From: Streptomyces curacoi
Lineage (GTDB): Bacteria > Actinomycetota > Actinomycetes > Streptomycetales > Streptomycetaceae
NCBI RefSeq assembly: GCF_001513975.1
Contig: NZ_KQ947984.1
Span: forward strand, 496,001-560,000
Length of the DNA: 64,000 bases
Direction of reading: 5' to 3'
The notes below the pieces were generated by a model. It searched no databases. It was not told the origin of the DNA and worked only from the letters and a program-made list of their open reading frames with translations. This document shows, piece by piece, positions 34,285 to 41,703 of the stretch (positions within the stretch are counted from its first letter, which is position 1; each line of letters opens with the position of its first letter). A program made the position numbers and the translations under genes.

Positions 34285-35487
34285 GTGGAACTCACTCTGC
34301 TCGGCACCGGTGCCCCCGCGGGACTCCCCCGCCCCGACTGTCCGTGCGCGGCCTGTGCGACCGCGCTCGGTGATGACGCGCGGGCGGCGACCGCGCTGCT
34401 CGTGGACGGGGCGCTGTTGCTGGATCTGACGCCCGGGGCGGCGTTCGCGGCGGCTCGGGCGGGGCGTTCGCTGGGCGGCGTACGGCAGGTGCTGCTGTCG
34501 CATCCGCACGACGGGCCCGCCGTGGAGGTGCCGGCGGGGGTACCGCAGCCGGGACGGGTGCCGGACGGGCGGGAGTTGGCGCTGCTGACGGGGCATCGGG
34601 TGCGGGCGGTGGCGATGGACTCGCCGGGCACGGGCTACGCGGTGACCGGGCCGGACGGGCAGCGGCTGCTGTATCTGCCGCCGGGGGGCGCGCCGGCCGG
34701 GCTGGAGGAGGGGTCCTTCGGGATGTACGACATGGTGGTCGCCGATGTCGTGGGGCGGCCGGACGCCCTGGCCAAGCTGCGGGCGGTGGGCGCGGTCGGG
34801 CCGACGACGGATGTCGTCGCCGTCCATCTGAACCATGACGTGCCGCCGGGTGCCGAGTTGCGGCGGCGGCTGGCCGCGGCCGGGGCGCGGGCGGTGCCGG
34901 ACGGGGTGACGCTGGTGGTGGGGGCGTACGAGGACGTACCGGATGTGCCGCGGCGGACCCTGGTGCTGGGCGGGGCGCGCTCGGGGAAGTCGGTGGAGGC
35001 GGAGCGGCGGCTGGAGGCCTTCCCCGATGTGCTGTACGTGGCGACCGGGGGCAGTCGCAGCGGGGACACCGAGTGGGCGGCGCGGGTCGCCGCGCACCGG
35101 GAGCGGCGGCCGGGGTCGTGGCGTACGGCCGAGACCTGCGATCTGGTGCCGCTGCTGGCCGAGGACGGGGCGCCGTTGCTCATCGACTGTCTGTCCCTGT
35201 GGCTGACGGACGCCATGGACGCCGCCGGGGCGTGGGACGACGCGGTGTGGGCGGACGGCGGCGAGCGGGCACTGAGGGAGCGGGTGCGGGAGTTGACGGA
35301 GGCGGTGCGGGCCACTCGGCGCAGTGTCGTCGCCGTGTCCAACGAGGTGGGGTCGGGCATCGTGCCGGCCACGGCGTCGGGGCGGCGGTACCGGGACGAG
35401 CTGGGGCGGCTGAACGCGGCGTTCGCCGCGGAGTGCGAGCAGGTCGTGCTGGTGGTGGCGGGGCAGGCGATGGTGCTGCGCGGCTAG
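34285..35487 (+). CDS. cobU: Metallo-beta-lactamase-fold domain fused to adenosylcobinamide kinase/guanylyltransferase CobU
   Basis: Residues about 226-400 are CobU: P-loop GGARSGKS (229-236), the guanylate-accepting EWAARVAAHRERRP histidine region, and LIDCLSLWLTDAM. They phosphorylate adenosylcobinamide and attach GMP. Residues 1-215 begin ELTLLGTGAPAGLPRPDC and contain HPHDGPAVE and a late HLNHD segment, resembling a metallo-beta-lactamase/PhnP-like fold with some but not all canonical metal ligands. The role of the extra domain is unknown. Start GTG 34285. cobT and cobS follow within 5 kb. Confidence 0.88.
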   Translation: MELTLLGTGAPAGLPRPDCPCAACATALGDDARAATALLVDGALLLDLTPGAAFAAARAGRSLGGVRQVLLSHPHDGPAVEVPAGVPQPGRVPDGRELALLTGHRVRAVAMDSPGTGYAVTGPDGQRLLYLPPGGAPAGLEEGSFGMYDMVVADVVGRPDALAKLRAVGAVGPTTDVVAVHLNHDVPPGAELRRRLAAAGARAVPDGVTLVVGAYEDVPDVPRRTLVLGGARSGKSVEAERRLEAFPDVLYVATGGSRSGDTEWAARVAAHRERRPGSWRTAETCDLVPLLAEDGAPLLIDCLSLWLTDAMDAAGAWDDAVWADGGERALRERVRELTEAVRATRRSVVAVSNEVGSGIVPATASGRRYRDELGRLNAAFAAECEQVVLVVAGQAMVLRG

Positions 35488-35541
35488 GCCCCGTCGTTTG
35501 GATCATCCCGGCGTCGCGGGGCTGATCCGGACGACAGGGCC
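35487..35541. terminator. Nested hairpin between cobU and a methyltransferase
   Basis: Outer arms GGCCCCGTCGT / ACGACAGGGCC (one mismatch) enclose inner GGATCA/TGATCC and a CCC/GGG core. It starts at the last base of the cobU stop and would serve both convergent genes. The sequence type is common between Streptomyces genes. Confidence 0.75.
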
Positions 35542-35583
35542 TGGGCGCTGCGCCGGCTGCGGCCGGTATCCGGCGGCAGGGCG

Positions 35584-36399
35584 TCAGGCCGGTGCGGTCG
35601 GCTCCTTGCGGGCGATGACGCGGTACGCGTTCGACAGGGGGGTGTGGCGCAGTACGGGTGCCAGGACGAGGTCGAGCGCCCAGGCCGCGGCGATCAGGGG
35701 CGTGCCCAGCAGTGCCAGGAACGGGGACAGCAGGGTACTGAGCACCCGTGAGGTCGTGACCGCGAAGTCGTACGGGGTGTGCGCGGTACGGTCCGTCGAG
35801 ATGATCGTGCAGCCCTGGGACTCCAGCTCCTGGCGGAGTGCGTTCAGGGGCAGCAGGTGCAGATGGCCGGGCCCGCTGTGCGGGGTCCACCACTTGCCGA
35901 GCAGCAGGGCGAACGGGCTTCGCGGATTGGGCAGTTCGAGGAGCAGGTGGCCGCCCGGGCGGAGGACGGTGAGGGCGGCGCGGAGCTCGGCACGGGGGTC
36001 CGGGGTGTGTTCCAGGTGGCGGAGCATGCTGACGACGTCGTAGCGGGCGCGCAGCCGGGCCGTGACGCGGGGGTCCGTGAGCCGGCCGACGTGGGCCTCC
36101 TCCACCCGTTCGGCCACGCGGGCGTGCAGGACACGGGGGGTCGGGTCGAGGCCGTCGAACGCCGTGTACGGGAAGAGTTCCTTCGCCGCCTCCGGGAAGC
36201 GGCCGTCGCCGGTGCCCACGTCCAGCCAGCTCTCCGGCTCGGGGAAGGGGAGCGCCGCGCGGGCGGCGGCTCTCAGGCGGCGGGGCGGGGCCTGCCGGGC
36301 GAGCCACAGGTACCGGGGGACGTAGGTGTGCTCCCGGCATGCGGCGAGGGTGAACGCGCAGAGGGCGGGGCGTCGTTCGGAGGGGACGGTCGCGGTCAT
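35584..36399 (-). CDS. Class I SAM-dependent methyltransferase (membrane-associated C-terminus)
   Basis: 271 residues. Motif I is WLDVGTGDGRFPEAAKE (about 58-74); later DVVSMLRHLEHTPDP and LRPGGHLLLELPNP are typical of Methyltransf_11/23 proteins. A hydrophobic segment near 215-245 (LSPFLALLGTPLIAAAWALDL) may dip into membrane, suggesting a lipid or isoprenoid-like substrate (inference). Divergent from cobT; no cobalamin-specific methylase motif seen. Confidence 0.85.
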   Translation of the reverse strand: MTATVPSERRPALCAFTLAACREHTYVPRYLWLARQAPPRRLRAAARAALPFPEPESWLDVGTGDGRFPEAAKELFPYTAFDGLDPTPRVLHARVAERVEEAHVGRLTDPRVTARLRARYDVVSMLRHLEHTPDPRAELRAALTVLRPGGHLLLELPNPRSPFALLLGKWWTPHSGPGHLHLLPLNALRQELESQGCTIISTDRTAHTPYDFAVTTSRVLSTLLSPFLALLGTPLIAAAWALDLVLAPVLRHTPLSNAYRVIARKEPTAPA

Positions 36400-36627
36400 G
36401 GGCGGCTCCCGGGCGCGAGGGCGTACGGCGGGGGCGTCCGCCGGGGCATACGGCGCGGCTTACGGCGGGACGGTGCGAGCATGCCCCGACAATCCACTGC
36501 AAAACGGAACGTATGGGATGCCGATCTTGGGTGCAACGACGTCGCGCCGATGTGGTGGTCACGTGGCGGGGCCCGTGGGGGCCATGTGGCGCCGTTCTGT
36601 TCGACCGGTGCCGGTACTGTTCGGCGA

Positions 36628-37746
36628 ATGAGCTCGCTGAATCTCGACGACTTCACTGATCTGATCGAGCGCCCCGACGGCGGGGTGCGCCGGGACGCCG
36701 AGGCACGCCGTGAGCGTCAGATCGTGCCGCCCGGCGCGCTGGGCCGCCTCGACGACCTGGGTGAGTGGCTTGCCGCGGCGCAGTCCGCCGTGCCGGTGCG
36801 GCCGGTCGAACAGCCGCGGGTCGTGCTGTTCGCCGGTGACCACGGCGTCGCCGAGCTGGGCGTCTCGGCGCGACCCGCGGGCGGCGCCGGGGAGTTGGTG
36901 CGGGAGATCCTTGAGGGCGGCCGGCCCGTGTCCGTGCTCGCGCGGCGGCTCGGGGTCGCGGTGCGGATCGTCGACATGGCGCTGGACTGCGATCCGGAGT
37001 CGCTGCCGGAGGCGGTCGTACGGCATCGGGTGCGGCGCGGCAGCGGCCGTATCGACATCGAGGACGCGTTGACCCTGGAGGAGGCCGAGGCCGCCTTCCG
37101 GGCCGGTGTGGCGGTGGCCGACGAGGAGGCCGACTCCGGTACGGATCTGGTGGTGCTCGGCGATGTGAGCGTCGGCGGGACCACGGCGGCCGGGGTGCTG
37201 GTCGCCGCACTGTGCGGAACCGACGCGTCCGTGGTCACCGGGCGGGGCGGGGTGGCCATCGACGACCTCGCGTGGATGCGCAAGTGCGCGGCGATCCGGG
37301 ACGCCCTGCGCCGGGCCCGGCCCGTGCTCGGGGACCAGCTGCAGCTGCTCGCGACGGTGGGCGGGGCGGACCTCGCCGCGATCACCGGGTTCCTGCTGCA
37401 GAGCGCGGTGCGGAAGATGCCGGTCGTGCTCGACGGGGTCGTGGTCGCCGCCTGCGCGCTGGTGGGGCAGCGGATCGCGTTCCGGGCGCCGGACTGGTGG
37501 CTGGCCGCGCACGACAGCGGGGAGCCGGGCCAGGCGAAGGCGCTGGACCGGATGGCCCTGGAGCCGCTGCTCGACCCGGGCGTGAAGGTCGGGGAGGGCG
37601 CCGGGGGGCTGCTGGCGCTGCCCCTGGTCCAGGCCGCGGCCGCGCTGGCCGCGGAGCTGCCGGAGAAGCCAAAGGCATCCCAGGCACCGGAGGACGAGGC
37701 GCCGGAGGACGAGGAGCCGGAGGACGAGGAGCCGGGGCAGGAGTAG
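36628..37746 (+). CDS. cobT: Nicotinate-nucleotide-dimethylbenzimidazole phosphoribosyltransferase
   Basis: It activates the lower ligand base of cobalamin. 372 residues with CobT marks: IVPPGALGRLDDL near the N-terminus, VVLFAGDHGVAE (about 67-78), GDVSVGGTTAAG, and VGEGAGG near the end, whose glutamate is the usual catalytic base. The C-terminus adds an acidic repeat tail (APEDEAPEDEEPEDEEP). TACTGT (36615-36620) lies 7 bases before the ATG with no ribosome site, so the mRNA may be leaderless. The long upstream open frame is a shadow of the opposite methyltransferase. Confidence 0.93.
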   Translation: MSSLNLDDFTDLIERPDGGVRRDAEARRERQIVPPGALGRLDDLGEWLAAAQSAVPVRPVEQPRVVLFAGDHGVAELGVSARPAGGAGELVREILEGGRPVSVLARRLGVAVRIVDMALDCDPESLPEAVVRHRVRRGSGRIDIEDALTLEEAEAAFRAGVAVADEEADSGTDLVVLGDVSVGGTTAAGVLVAALCGTDASVVTGRGGVAIDDLAWMRKCAAIRDALRRARPVLGDQLQLLATVGGADLAAITGFLLQSAVRKMPVVLDGVVVAACALVGQRIAFRAPDWWLAAHDSGEPGQAKALDRMALEPLLDPGVKVGEGAGGLLALPLVQAAAALAAELPEKPKASQAPEDEAPEDEEPEDEEPGQE

Positions 37747-37763
37747 CCCGCCGCCAGGGGGCC

Positions 37764-37812
37764 GACAGGGGACAGGCGACAAACGACAGGGGACAGGGGA
37801 CAGGCGACAGCG
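37764..37812. repeat. Seven tandem heptamers (GACAGGN type)
   Basis: Seven consecutive 7-bp units read GACAGGG, GACAGGC, GACAAAC, GACAGGG, GACAGGG, GACAGGC, GACAGCG, just after cobT. A slippage-prone microsatellite-like array; no role assigned. Confidence 0.75.
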
Positions 37813-37854
37813 AAAGGGCGGTTTGCCCGAGCCTCACCCATATGATCCCTGTTC

Positions 37855-37986
37855 GTGGGACATGTCCGAGTCGGCCTCCTGAGGCGCGGGCGGGAGAGCG
37901 AGATCACGAAGGGGCCGCTCAACGCGGCCGGCCTTCGCTTCGTCTTCGGGGGTACGTGTCGTAAGCCGCCGAAGTCGCCCAAGTGA
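37855..37986 (+). CDS. Candidate leaderless 43-residue upstream ORF
   Basis: GTG 37855 opens a 43-codon frame ending 10 bases before the rhomboid-like gene. The product is basic (VGHVRVGLLRRGRES start, GGTCRKPPKSPK end). TATGAT (37841-37846) lies 8 bases upstream of the GTG, the spacing expected for a leaderless transcript; no clear -35 element is seen. It may be a leader peptide or chance. Confidence 0.3.
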   Translation: MGHVRVGLLRRGRESEITKGPLNAAGLRFVFGGTCRKPPKSPK

Positions 37987-37996
37987 GGTCCTCCGC

Positions 37997-38737
37997 ATGA
38001 ACACCCTCGGCCGCCTGGCCCGCGCGGAGTGGGGGGCGTTGTTTCTCGCCCTGCGGGGGCCGTTGGCGGCACGGCGGTGGCGGGCCGTGCCCATGACCAT
38101 GGGGGCCGTGTGTCTGACCGGGGCCCTGCACTTCGTGCACAACCAGGACTGGGGCTACCAGGCCGTGCAGAATCTCGGGGCCGTACGGGCCGAGGATCCC
38201 CTGTGGCTGGCGATCGTACGTACGCCGTTGTCCCTCTTCGTGCCCGCCCTCGACCTGCCGGTGTGGGGTGCGCTCGCGCAGATCCTGCTCGTGTTCGGGA
38301 TCGCCGAGATCTGCCTGGGCTGGTGGCGGACCCTCGTCATCGCCTACGTCGCCACGCTCGCCGGAACCCTGTACGCCCGCGTGGGCATCGCCCTCGGCCC
38401 GGACAATCCGGTCGGGCTGCCCGGCTCGGACGCGCAGGTCGTGGACACGGGCCCGTCGGCGGCGGTGGTGGGCCTCGCCGTGTTCCTCGGATGGCGCTAC
38501 GGCGCCTGCGTTACGGCCGGTGCGGTGATCGCGGCGATGGTGGTCGAGGTGGTGCTGAAGGAGAACCTCGCCGGGAAGGAGCACCTCGCGGCGATCGCGG
38601 CCGTGCTGGTGCTGTGCGCGGTGGCGCAGCTGCGTCAGCGGCGGTCGGCGGTGCGGTCGGGCTCCGCGTCCGGCTTGCCGCCCAGCCACTCCTCGAAGGC
38701 GCGCCGGGGGCCCGCCCAGCGGCGGTCGTGGCGGTAG
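37997..38737 (+). CDS. Rhomboid-like integral membrane protein
   Basis: 246 residues, with about six membrane helices between residues 33 and 210. GPSAAVVGL (near 153) and EHLAAIAAVLV (near 195) could supply the Ser/His pair of a rhomboid protease, although the canonical GxSG is not exact, so it may be inactive. The C-terminal 35 residues are basic and hydrophilic, and their DNA overlaps the convergent membrane-protein gene by 103 bases. GAGGTCC lies just before the ATG. Confidence 0.7.
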   Translation: MNTLGRLARAEWGALFLALRGPLAARRWRAVPMTMGAVCLTGALHFVHNQDWGYQAVQNLGAVRAEDPLWLAIVRTPLSLFVPALDLPVWGALAQILLVFGIAEICLGWWRTLVIAYVATLAGTLYARVGIALGPDNPVGLPGSDAQVVDTGPSAAVVGLAVFLGWRYGACVTAGAVIAAMVVEVVLKENLAGKEHLAAIAAVLVLCAVAQLRQRRSAVRSGSASGLPPSHSSKARRGPAQRRSWR

Positions 38738-39399
38738 GCGCGCAGGCTTGACCGGGCGCGGGCGCGCGGGCGGCGGCGGTAGAAGCGCTTGGCCCACGGG
38801 GAGTCGGGGCGGGCCAGGCGGATGGCGCCGATCAGAGCGATGACCGGCACGATCACGCCGAAGATCGCGGTGCGGGCCTTTCCCTTGCTGAGCGCGACGA
38901 GGGAGAAGAGGAAGTTCACCCCGGTGTTGAGCAGGACGGTGCCCCTGCTCTGCACCTCGTCCTCGTCGAGGTCGTTGACCCCCAGCGGGGAGAACCCCGC
39001 GAGCAGCAGCCCCACCAGGGCCGCGGTGAGGACGACCATCTCCACGCTCTTGCGTCCCGCCTCGCTCCAGTACACGTCGTCGAGGTGCAGGATCAGCGCG
39101 AACTCGTCGAGGACCAGCCCCGCGCCCATGCCGAAGATCACCGCGAAGACGGCGGCGCCGAAGCCGTACCGGCTGCTGGACACCGCCCCGAAGCCCCCGA
39201 CGACGGTGAGGACGACGCCCGGCACCACGTGGTGGACATGGACGGCGCCGGTCTCGATGTTGCGGAAGGGCCCCTTGCCCGCGCGGATGAGGCGGGTGAT
39301 GACGCGGGTGACGAGGAAGGTGACCACGAAGGCGGTCAGGGCCAGCAGCAGGGGCAGTTTGCCCGGTTCGATGATGTTGCGTTCCAACCAGTGGCCCAT
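38635..39399 (-). CDS. Polytopic membrane protein with His/Asp/Glu-rich conserved core
   Basis: 254 residues, about six helices. Two notable clusters lie within or beside helices: GAVHVHHVVPG (about 51-61) and LDEFALILHLDDVYW (about 96-110). This density of His, Asp and Glu in a membrane region suggests a metal site, as in di-metal membrane enzymes, but no family is recognised. The last 55 residues are Arg-rich and cytoplasmic by the positive-inside rule. Its 3' end overlaps the rhomboid-like gene. Confidence 0.75.
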   Translation of the reverse strand: MGHWLERNIIEPGKLPLLLALTAFVVTFLVTRVITRLIRAGKGPFRNIETGAVHVHHVVPGVVLTVVGGFGAVSSSRYGFGAAVFAVIFGMGAGLVLDEFALILHLDDVYWSEAGRKSVEMVVLTAALVGLLLAGFSPLGVNDLDEDEVQSRGTVLLNTGVNFLFSLVALSKGKARTAIFGVIVPVIALIGAIRLARPDSPWAKRFYRRRPRARARSSLRAYRHDRRWAGPRRAFEEWLGGKPDAEPDRTADRR

Positions 39400-39473
39400 G
39401 GTGTTCAGTGTGTGCGGGCCAGGGGTGGGCCGCCCCGCGGGTGCGGCGTCCGGGCTACCCTGCCGACGTGTTC

Positions 39474-40253
39474 ATGACCCCGCCGTCGCTCCACGGTCTG
39501 CGTTTCGCCTTCGGCACCCTGAGCGTGCTCCCCGTCAGGGTGAGCCGGTGGGACCGGGCGACGGCACGCGGGGGGATGCTGTGCGCCCCGCTCGTCGGGG
39601 TGGTCCTCGGCTGCGGTGCCGCCCTCGTCGCTCTGGTGCTGCTGTTCCTCGGCGCCGGCCCGCTCCTCGCCGCCGTCGCCGCGGTCGCCGTCCCCGCCGT
39701 GCTCACCCGGGGACTGCATCTCGACGGGATCGCCGACACCGCCGACGGGCTCGGGAGCGGTAAGCCCGCCGAGGACGCGCTGCGGATCATGAAGCAGTCG
39801 GACATCGGGCCGTTCGGGGTCATCACCCTGGTGTTCGTGCTGCTCGCGCAGGTGGCCGCGCTGTCCCGGCTGTTCGGCGACTCCTGGGCCCGCGGCGCCC
39901 TCGCCGCCGTCGTGTCGGCCGTCGCCGCCCGGCTGGCGCTCACCCTCGCCGCGCGGGCCGGCGTGCCCGCCGCGCGGCCGGAGGGGCTGGGGGCCGCGGT
40001 GGCCGGGGTGGTGCCCGTACGGGGTGCGCTGGCCGTCGCCCTGGCCGTGACCGGCGTCGCCGCCGCGGCGGGAGCGCTGTTCGGGACGTACGGCATCGCC
40101 CGCACCGCCCTCGCGGTCCTCGCCGCGCTCACCGTCGCCGAACTCCTCCTGAGGCACTGCACCCGCCGCTTCGGCGGCGTCACCGGTGACGTGTTCGGCG
40201 GCCTCGCGGAGACGGCGGCGACGACCGTGCTCGTCGTGCTGTCACTGGGCTGA
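39474..40253 (+). CDS. cobS: Adenosylcobinamide-GDP ribazoletransferase (cobalamin synthase)
   Basis: The membrane enzyme joining activated lower ligand (from CobT) to adenosylcobinamide-GDP (from CobU). Family motifs: GLRFAFGTLSVLPV at the start, RGLHLDGIADTADG (Mg-binding aspartates) near residue 85, and MKQSDIGPFG near 110. Many hydrophobic helices. ATG 39474 is used; GTG 39468, two codons earlier, is equally possible, and neither has a clear ribosome site. It converges on the GH114 gene with 14 bases between. Confidence 0.93.
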   Translation: MTPPSLHGLRFAFGTLSVLPVRVSRWDRATARGGMLCAPLVGVVLGCGAALVALVLLFLGAGPLLAAVAAVAVPAVLTRGLHLDGIADTADGLGSGKPAEDALRIMKQSDIGPFGVITLVFVLLAQVAALSRLFGDSWARGALAAVVSAVAARLALTLAARAGVPAARPEGLGAAVAGVVPVRGALAVALAVTGVAAAAGALFGTYGIARTALAVLAALTVAELLLRHCTRRFGGVTGDVFGGLAETAATTVLVVLSLG

Positions 40254-40267
40254 CACCGGGCCGGCGC

Positions 40268-41056
40268 TCAGCAGGCCCGGCGCCATGCCCCCAGCTCGTA
40301 CTTCTTCAGCATCGAACTCAGCCTCAGGCGGCGGGACTCGGCGCAGAAGCGGCGCGTCGGCAGCTCGTACTCGACGTGGAAGACCGCCTTGCCCGCCTTC
40401 ACGAAGGGGCTCAGCGCCGCGCACTCCCCGTACTGCGCACACTGCTCGTTCACCGCGAAGTCGAAGTCGCCGACCAGCTCCGGGATCTGGTCCAGGTCGT
40501 TCTTCAGGCCCACCGCCAGGCCCCGCTCGTGGGCCAGCCGCGCGATCAGGCGGTTGTAGCGGAGCTGGTCACGGGCGGTCAGGGGGAAGCCCGTGCGGTT
40601 CTGGTAGCCGTCCATGTTGTCGGGCTCCACCGCGTCGAAGCCCTTGTCGCGGCACATGTCCAGGCGGGCCGCCATCAGGGGTTCCAGGACGTCGGTACGG
40701 CGGATGTCGAGCCAGCGCTCGCCCTCCCAGCCGTTGCCCCGGCCCAGCACCGACCTGGGGAACTTCGCGGCGTCGGGGCGCCAGTCCTCCCAGGCGCCGG
40801 TGGAGAGGTAGCAGATGACCTTGCGGCCCTCGCGGTGCAGTGCGGCGACGGCCTTCGCGGACTGGTCGAAGCCGTCGATGTCGTACACCGGCACGTCGAC
40901 CGAGGTGTCCAGGCGGCCCCTCAGCTGCCACTGCCAGGCCGTGCCGGGGCGCGGCTGCCAGCGGGGGCCGTCCGGCCGGCCCTCGGTGCCGTCGGGGGCC
41001 GTCGTGCAGCCCGCGAGCAGGAGAAGCAGCACGGCCGGAGCGATGAGGCGTCTCAC
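40268..41056 (-). CDS. GH114-family lipoprotein, Ega3-like endo-galactosaminidase
   Basis: 262 residues from GTG 41056, whose GTGA overlaps the upstream stop. The signal peptide ends at lipobox LAGC. The GH114 fold is clear: VPVYDIDGFD with the first catalytic-site aspartate, KVICYLSTGAWEDWRP, DAVEPDNMDGYQNRTG with the catalytic Glu/Asp, and KNDLDQIPELVGDFDFAVNEQC. GH114 enzymes such as fungal Ega3 cut alpha-1,4-galactosamine chains. Last gene of the coupled block; likely trims or releases the polymer made by its neighbours (inference). Confidence 0.9.
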   Translation of the reverse strand: MRRLIAPAVLLLLLAGCTTAPDGTEGRPDGPRWQPRPGTAWQWQLRGRLDTSVDVPVYDIDGFDQSAKAVAALHREGRKVICYLSTGAWEDWRPDAAKFPRSVLGRGNGWEGERWLDIRRTDVLEPLMAARLDMCRDKGFDAVEPDNMDGYQNRTGFPLTARDQLRYNRLIARLAHERGLAVGLKNDLDQIPELVGDFDFAVNEQCAQYGECAALSPFVKAGKAVFHVEYELPTRRFCAESRRLRLSSMLKKYELGAWRRAC

Positions 41057-41703
41057 CGAGCGGGCTCCAGGGTGTGCGGCAACGTACCCCATGGATGATC
41101 GCCCATGCCCGGCACCGCGCAGTGGACGGTGGCCCCGCGGGCGCGGGCCAGTGCCGCCGGGTCGGCGTCGGCCGGCACGCCGTACACCAGGTGGCACAGG
41201 CGCACTCCGGTGCCGCCGGGCCACTGCTGCGGGCCGAGCCGGGTGTACGACGCCCAGGTGCCCTCGAAGGTGACCAGGACGTCCGCGATCCTGGCGTACG
41301 ACGGGTGCGGTGCCGTGCCGTGGTTCAGGGCGAGCGTGCCGCAGCCGGTGCCCCAGGCCGCCGTCGCGAGCCGCTGGTAGTACCGGAACTCCTCGCGGCC
41401 CGCGGCGACCTGGTCGAGGAAGACGCCGTCCGTGCCGTACCAGTCGCGGTGTCGGGCGAGGTCCCGGACGACCTCGGCGTGCGGTCTGCGGCCGTAGTCG
41501 GTGTCGGTGTAGCCGAGCACCCGGACGTCCACCGCCCGCAGCCGGGCGGCGACCTCGGCGAACGCCGGGTCGGGCGTCTCGCCGGGGCCGCTGGCCGGGT
41601 TCAGGACGACCCCGTAGAGGCGGGGCGCCGCCGCGATGATCGCGTCCCATTCGGCGGGGCGGACGGACGGGTGCTCGTAGTACGGGATCAGCAGTTCGCT
41701 CAT
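41053..41703 (-). CDS. Spherulin-4-like (GH135, Sph3-like) glycoside hydrolase
   Basis: 216 residues from ATG 41703, overlapping the upstream stop as ATGA. Spherulin-4/GH135 hallmarks are in order: LLIPYYEHPS, VVLNPASGPG, VLGYTDTDYGRR, DGVFLDQV (catalytic Asp), LNHGTAPHPSY and LVTFEGTWASY. Sph3 of Aspergillus hydrolyses galactosaminogalactan within its own biosynthetic cluster. No signal peptide is evident here, so it is either cytoplasmic or associated with the adjacent membrane protein. Followed by the GH114 gene through a GTGA overlap. Confidence 0.9.
   Translation of the reverse strand: MSELLIPYYEHPSVRPAEWDAIIAAAPRLYGVVLNPASGPGETPDPAFAEVAARLRAVDVRVLGYTDTDYGRRPHAEVVRDLARHRDWYGTDGVFLDQVAAGREEFRYYQRLATAAWGTGCGTLALNHGTAPHPSYARIADVLVTFEGTWASYTRLGPQQWPGGTGVRLCHLVYGVPADADPAALARARGATVHCAVPGMGDHPWGTLPHTLEPAR

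Noticed and set aside
36400..36627. Possible cobalamin riboswitch before cobT
   Set aside because: No B12-box-like core or supporting stems; cobT instead looks leaderless with TACTGT seven bases from the ATG.
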